Part shown: in pieces, positions 12,632 to 15,297 of the stretch
Position numbering within the stretch: the first letter of the stretch is position 1
How the letters are laid out: each line of letters begins with the position of its first letter
Assembly: GCA_050248955.1 (NCBI GenBank)
Contig: JBFWRK010000039.1
Location: forward strand, 1-15,297
DNA from: JBFWRK01 sp050248955
GTDB taxonomy: Bacteria > Actinomycetota > Acidimicrobiia > Acidimicrobiales > Ilumatobacteraceae
DNA length: 15,297 bases
Direction of reading: 5' to 3'
Translations under genes and position numbers: made by a program
Notes under the pieces: model-generated
Database searches by the model: none
The model's input: the letters and a program-made list of their open reading frames with translations, nothing else
What the model was told of the DNA's origin: nothing

Positions 12632-13760
12632 TCAGGCGGAGCCCGCCGCGGCCGTCGAACGCGAGCGCGGCATGCCCGGCGACGAGCTGCTTGATGTCGT
12701 CGCCCAGCACCTCGGCCCGCCATCCTTCGGCGAGCCGGGCGTCCGGATCGCCGCGGAGCAGCGACACGAGGTCGGCTCGAGTCGCGAGCAGCGCGGTGTC
12801 GATCCGCTCCTTGCGGGCCACCTCGCTCACCCAGGCCGACACGAGCGTCACAGCCGGGCGGAGGTTGCGATCGAGGTCGTCGTGCTCTGCCTGCGGCAGG
12901 TCGACGGGGTGCTCGAGGCCCTCGGTGACCGCGGCGAGGATCTCCTTCGCGATGCCGCCGCGCGTGTGGCGATCGTCGATGCCGCGCGACGACGTGAGCT
13001 CACCCATCGTCCGCGGCGCCTTCTGGGCGATGCCGAGGAGCGCGAGGTCGGGCAGGACCTGGCGGGGCGGGATGTCACTCGCCGCGGCCCGCCGTTCCCG
13101 CCATGCCGCCACAGAACGGGCGACACCCCGGCTGCGCGCCTTCAGGGTCCGTGTGTCCTTCATCCGCAACCATGCCGACTCTGGGTCGATCGGTCCCTGC
13201 GGGCGGACGCGGAGCTCCTCACAGGCAGCCTCCGCCCAGGCGAGCCGTCCCTCGACCTCCAGCGCCGCGGTCAACCGGTCGTGCAACTCGAAGAGGTGCT
13301 CGACGTCGGACGCGGCGTACTCGCGCTGCTCGGTGGTCAACGGGCGGCGGAGCCAGTCGGTCAGGCGATCGCCCTTCGGTAGGTGGATCCGCAGCTCCGA
13401 CGAGACGAGCGACGACAACGACGGCGTCGAGTAGCCGAGGAACCCGGCGGCGAGCTGGGTGTCGAACAACCGCGATGGCACCGCGCCACACGCGTGGGTG
13501 AGCACGTCGAGGTCCTGTTGCGCGGCGTGCAGCACGGCGAGGCCCGGGCCGTCGAACAATCGCGCCATCTCGCGGATGTCGCAGGCGAGCGGATCGACGA
13601 TCGCCAGGCCACCCTTCCACGCGAGCTGCACCAACGCGAGACGCGGGTAGTACGTCCGCTCGCGGTGGAACTCGGTGTCGAGCGCGTACCTGGGCTCCTC
13701 CAGGAGCCGATCGACCAACTCGACGAGCGCGGCGGTGGTCTCGATGCGTTCGGGATTCAT
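12618..13760 (-). CDS. rnd: Ribonuclease D
   Basis: A 380-residue 3'-5' exoribonuclease of the DEDDy family, which trims tRNA precursors and other stable RNAs. The catalytic acids are D28 and E30 (ALDTEFHRERTYYPRLALVQL), D83 (HAAQQDLDVL) and D152 with Y148 (YAASDVEHL); FDTQLAAGFLGY at 99-110 is also typical. A C-terminal HRDC-like region follows from about residue 200, including LPDLALLGIAQKAPRTMGELTSSRGI. Length is normal. ATG 13760 overlaps the rhodanese stop as ATGA, so translation is coupled; there is no SD. It is the last gene of the DUF3151-mobA-rhodanese-rnd operon. Confidence 0.93.
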   Translation of the reverse strand: MNPERIETTAALVELVDRLLEEPRYALDTEFHRERTYYPRLALVQLAWKGGLAIVDPLACDIREMARLFDGPGLAVLHAAQQDLDVLTHACGAVPSRLFDTQLAAGFLGYSTPSLSSLVSSELRIHLPKGDRLTDWLRRPLTTEQREYAASDVEHLFELHDRLTAALEVEGRLAWAEAACEELRVRPQGPIDPESAWLRMKDTRTLKARSRGVARSVAAWRERRAAASDIPPRQVLPDLALLGIAQKAPRTMGELTSSRGIDDRHTRGGIAKEILAAVTEGLEHPVDLPQAEHDDLDRNLRPAVTLVSAWVSEVARKERIDTALLATRADLVSLLRGDPDARLAEGWRAEVLGDDIKQLVAGHAALAFDGRGGLRLINPV

Positions 13761-14083
13761 GAAGGGGAATCGCCGCTGGACACGTCGCGGCCGCTCTCGA
13801 CCCACGCGAGCATGCCGCCGGCCACGTTCAGGGCGTTCCGGCCGTGCTGCGCGAGGAACTCGCACGCCATCGAGCTCCGCGCGCCGCTCCGGCAGATCAC
13901 GAGCACGTCGCCGTCCGTCGGGAACTCGGCGACCCGGTCGGCGAGCTCGTTGAGCGGCACGAGCACGGCCGACGGCACGTGGCCGGCGCGGTACTCGTCG
14001 GGCTGGCGCACATCGAACAACGCCGCCCCTGGGGCGGCGAGGCGCGTGGCGAGCTCGTCGACGGTGATCTCGGGAACGGACAT
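13757..14083 (-). CDS. Single-domain rhodanese-like protein
   Basis: A 108-residue single rhodanese domain of the GlpE/PspE size class. The hallmarks are DVRQPDEYRAGHVPSAVLVPL at 24-44 and the active-site loop C64-RSGAR, whose cysteine carries the persulfide. The six-residue CxxxxR loop fits sulfurtransferases rather than phosphatases. No signal peptide is seen, so it is cytoplasmic. The ATG at 14083 lies 11 bp after the mobA stop, and its stop overlaps the rnd ATG. TAGCGT, which includes the mobA stop, lies 8 nt before the ATG and might be an internal promoter. The place next to mobA makes a role in molybdenum-cofactor sulfur chemistry possible, but this is inference. Confidence 0.92.
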   Translation of the reverse strand: MSVPEITVDELATRLAAPGAALFDVRQPDEYRAGHVPSAVLVPLNELADRVAEFPTDGDVLVICRSGARSSMACEFLAQHGRNALNVAGGMLAWVESGRDVSSGDSPS

Positions 14084-14094
14084 GGTGCGCAACG

Positions 14095-14691
14095 CTACGT
14101 CCTCGGACCGGGTAGTTGCGCCTCGGCAGCGGACAGATCGGCCTCCGTGTTGACGTTGAGCAGGAGCGCAGCGTCCACGTGGACGTCGCGTACGTCGAGC
14201 TCGGAGACGGCGCGATGGATCGCCCGCTCCCCTGCCGTGAACGCCGCCAGCATCGCCGGCTCGCAGCGATCGATCCGCCACATCGCGCACAGCGGCTCGC
14301 GTGCCGACGTATACGCCATGGCCACGGCCGCGTCGCCGATGCCCCGAGCGAGCGACGTGATGACGTCGGGACCGACGAACGGCAGGTCGCACGCGAGCAC
14401 GGCGACGACTGGCAACGGGCTCCACGAGAACGCGGTGAGGATCCCACCGAGCGGCCCGCTCCCCGGCCAGCCGTCGGGTGTCACTGGCAATCCGAGGCGT
14501 GCGAGGCCCCGCTCGTCCCCGCCGATCACGCTGATCGCCTGGGCACCGGACCGGCGGAGCGCGTCGACCGACCGTTGGACCAGCGCCTGCCCGGCAAGCT
14601 CGAGCAGCGCCTTGTCGCGACCGAGACGGGAGCTCTCGCCACCGGCCAGCACCGCGCCGGCGAACTCCGGCGTCGCGACCGGCTCAACCAC
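14095..14691 (-). CDS. mobA: Molybdenum cofactor guanylyltransferase MobA
   Basis: A 198-residue nucleotidyltransferase that attaches GMP to molybdopterin to give the MGD cofactor. The signature LAGGESSRLGRDKA is at 15-28, WPGSGPLGGI at 75-84, the metal-binding Asp in ACDLPFV at 100-106, and NVNTEADL near the end (179-186). These together point to MobA rather than the sugar-nucleotide or CTP relatives. The start is taken as GTG 14691, giving normal MobA length and an 8-bp overlap with the DUF3151 stop; GTG 14703 is an alternative. Neither has an SD, so translation coupling is likely. It implies that the organism has MGD-dependent oxidoreductases, none of which are in this window. Confidence 0.9.
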   Translation of the reverse strand: MVEPVATPEFAGAVLAGGESSRLGRDKALLELAGQALVQRSVDALRRSGAQAISVIGGDERGLARLGLPVTPDGWPGSGPLGGILTAFSWSPLPVVAVLACDLPFVGPDVITSLARGIGDAAVAMAYTSAREPLCAMWRIDRCEPAMLAAFTAGERAIHRAVSELDVRDVHVDAALLLNVNTEADLSAAEAQLPGPRT

Positions 14692-15130
14692 GGTCGGGCA
14701 CACCGCCGGGGTCGAGCTGCTGCAGGAACAGATCGCAGCGTGCTGCCTCGTCCTGCTCACCGATCCGTGCCGCCGCGTCGCGGAGCCCGCGCAACGCCCG
14801 CAGGAAGCCGCGGTTCGCCTCCTCCGTCCAGCGCACGTAACCGCTCCCCCGCCAACCACTCGCCCGCAGCGCGTCGAGGCCGCGGTGGTAGCCCACGCGG
14901 TAGCACGCATACGCCTCCACGTCGTCACGAGCAAGGTCGCCGAGGCGGGCCCACGAGTCGAGCGAGCGGGGATGCGCGGCCACGACCGCCGCGACCGCGT
15001 CCCGACGCGCGCGCTGGTCCTCGACGGCCAGCGCATCCCGCAGCGCGGCCGTGCATGCTGCCGGTTCCGGCGCGAGGATCGTGCTCGGCAATCCGCTCGT
15101 CGACAGGTTCACGGGCCTCGAGTCGCTCAT
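14684..15130 (-). CDS. DUF3151 family protein
   Basis: A 148-residue protein of unknown function, typical of actinobacteria. Motifs recognised from the family are AHPRSLDSWARLGD at 52-65, YACYRVGYHRGLDALR at 74-89 followed by GWRGSG, NRGFLRAL at 106-113, and IGEQDEAARC at 123-132. The helical pattern resembles a TPR-like fold. The ATG at 15130 has no SD, but TATCGT ends 7 nt upstream. It is the first gene of the operon and overlaps mobA by 8 bp. The link with mobA does not by itself assign a function. Confidence 0.87.
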   Translation of the reverse strand: MSDSRPVNLSTSGLPSTILAPEPAACTAALRDALAVEDQRARRDAVAAVVAAHPRSLDSWARLGDLARDDVEAYACYRVGYHRGLDALRASGWRGSGYVRWTEEANRGFLRALRGLRDAAARIGEQDEAARCDLFLQQLDPGGVPDRG

Positions 15131-15137
15131 GGAGGCG

Positions 15138-15143
15138 ACGATA
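15138..15143 (-). promoter_or_regulatory. Candidate -10 box of a leaderless promoter for the DUF3151-mobA operon
   Basis: On the minus strand this reads TATCGT and ends 7 nt before the ATG at 15130. No SD is present. The divergent box at 15176-15181 is 33 bp away. Confidence 0.5.
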
Positions 15144-15175
15144 CGGGATGCCGCCGCTCGACGGTGCGCCCGCCG

Positions 15176-15181
15176 TACTCT
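15176..15181 (+). promoter_or_regulatory. Candidate -10 box of a leaderless promoter for the terminal gene
   Basis: TACTCT fits TAnnnT and ends 6 nt before the GTG at 15188. No SD is present. Confidence 0.45.
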
Positions 15182-15187
15182 GTCGCC

Positions 15188-15297
15188 GTGCTACTCGCCC
15201 TGACCCTCGAGACCGCGAAGAACATCGCCATCGGCGTTGCGCTCGGCCTCATCCTGATCGCCTTCCTCGTCGCCAAGTTCGTGCGCTCGGTCGTCAC
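15188..15297 (+). CDS. N-terminus of a small membrane protein (partial)
   Basis: Thirty-six codons are visible before the window ends. GTG 15188 opens LALTLETAKNIAIGVALGLILIAFLVAKFVRSVV: a short amphipathic lead then one hydrophobic helix of about 20 residues ending in KFVRS, as in a single-pass protein with a cytoplasmic basic end. I recall similar small membrane proteins in actinobacteria but cannot name the family. It is divergent from the DUF3151 operon with a 57 bp gap. Confidence 0.6.
   Translation, partial: MLLALTLETAKNIAIGVALGLILIAFLVAKFVRSVV

Noticed and set aside
1..15297. tRNA/rRNA genes, CRISPR arrays, transposases or phage genes
   Set aside because: No tRNA T-loop-type motif, regularly spaced repeats, transposase motif or terminal inverted repeats were seen on either strand by eye.

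Overview
This 15.3 kb, GC-rich, gene-dense window looks like chromosomal DNA of a free-living actinobacterium, possibly class Acidimicrobiia. The class is inference. It rests on codon and base composition, actinobacterial families (DUF3151, a DUF3073-like protein, a CGNR-type zinc finger, a mycothiol-type maleylpyruvate isomerase-like protein) and many starts without a Shine-Dalgarno (SD) sequence. I see no rRNA, tRNA, CRISPR array, insertion sequence or prophage.

Layout. 1-101: 3' end of an unrecognised gene. 108-2193 (-): DUF3073-like small protein, then the translational GTPase TypA/BipA. 2313-4653 (+): GH13 alpha-glucosidase and an orphan ParA-like ATPase. 4666-5037 (-): STAS-like protein. 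5171-6278: FMN/F420 split-barrel protein (+) convergent with, and overlapping, a LysE-type exporter (-). 6352-8301: ECF sigma factor and zinc-binding membrane anti-sigma factor (+), divergent from a secreted-repeat lipoprotein (-). 8391-9524: VOC protein (-), then a VapBC toxin-antitoxin pair (+). 9632-10093: RidA-like protein (+). 10106-12064 (-): MFS transporter, then a maleylpyruvate isomerase-like protein. 12068-12631 (+): CGNR-type zinc-finger protein, divergent from the MFS gene. 12618-15130 (-): tight operon DUF3151, MobA, rhodanese, RNase D. 15188-end (+): start of a small membrane protein.

The most striking structure is at 12050-12082: a perfect 14-bp inverted repeat that covers both start codons of the divergent MFS and CGNR-type genes. 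Because the starts lie inside it, both proteins begin MRTLH. It also places a TAACGT hexamer 9 nt before each start, so it reads as a combined operator and back-to-back leaderless promoter pair. A similar half-site precedes the third gene, at 10855.

Other points of interest are a VapC toxin whose only plausible start is CTG, overlapping the antitoxin stop as CTGA; a palindromic operator touching the vapB start; a recurring TAnnnT box 6-9 nt before starts that lack an SD, suggesting widespread leaderless transcription; a sigma/anti-sigma/lipoprotein module laid out like SigK-RskA-Mpt83; and a STAS-like protein with Glu at the usual phospho-serine position.
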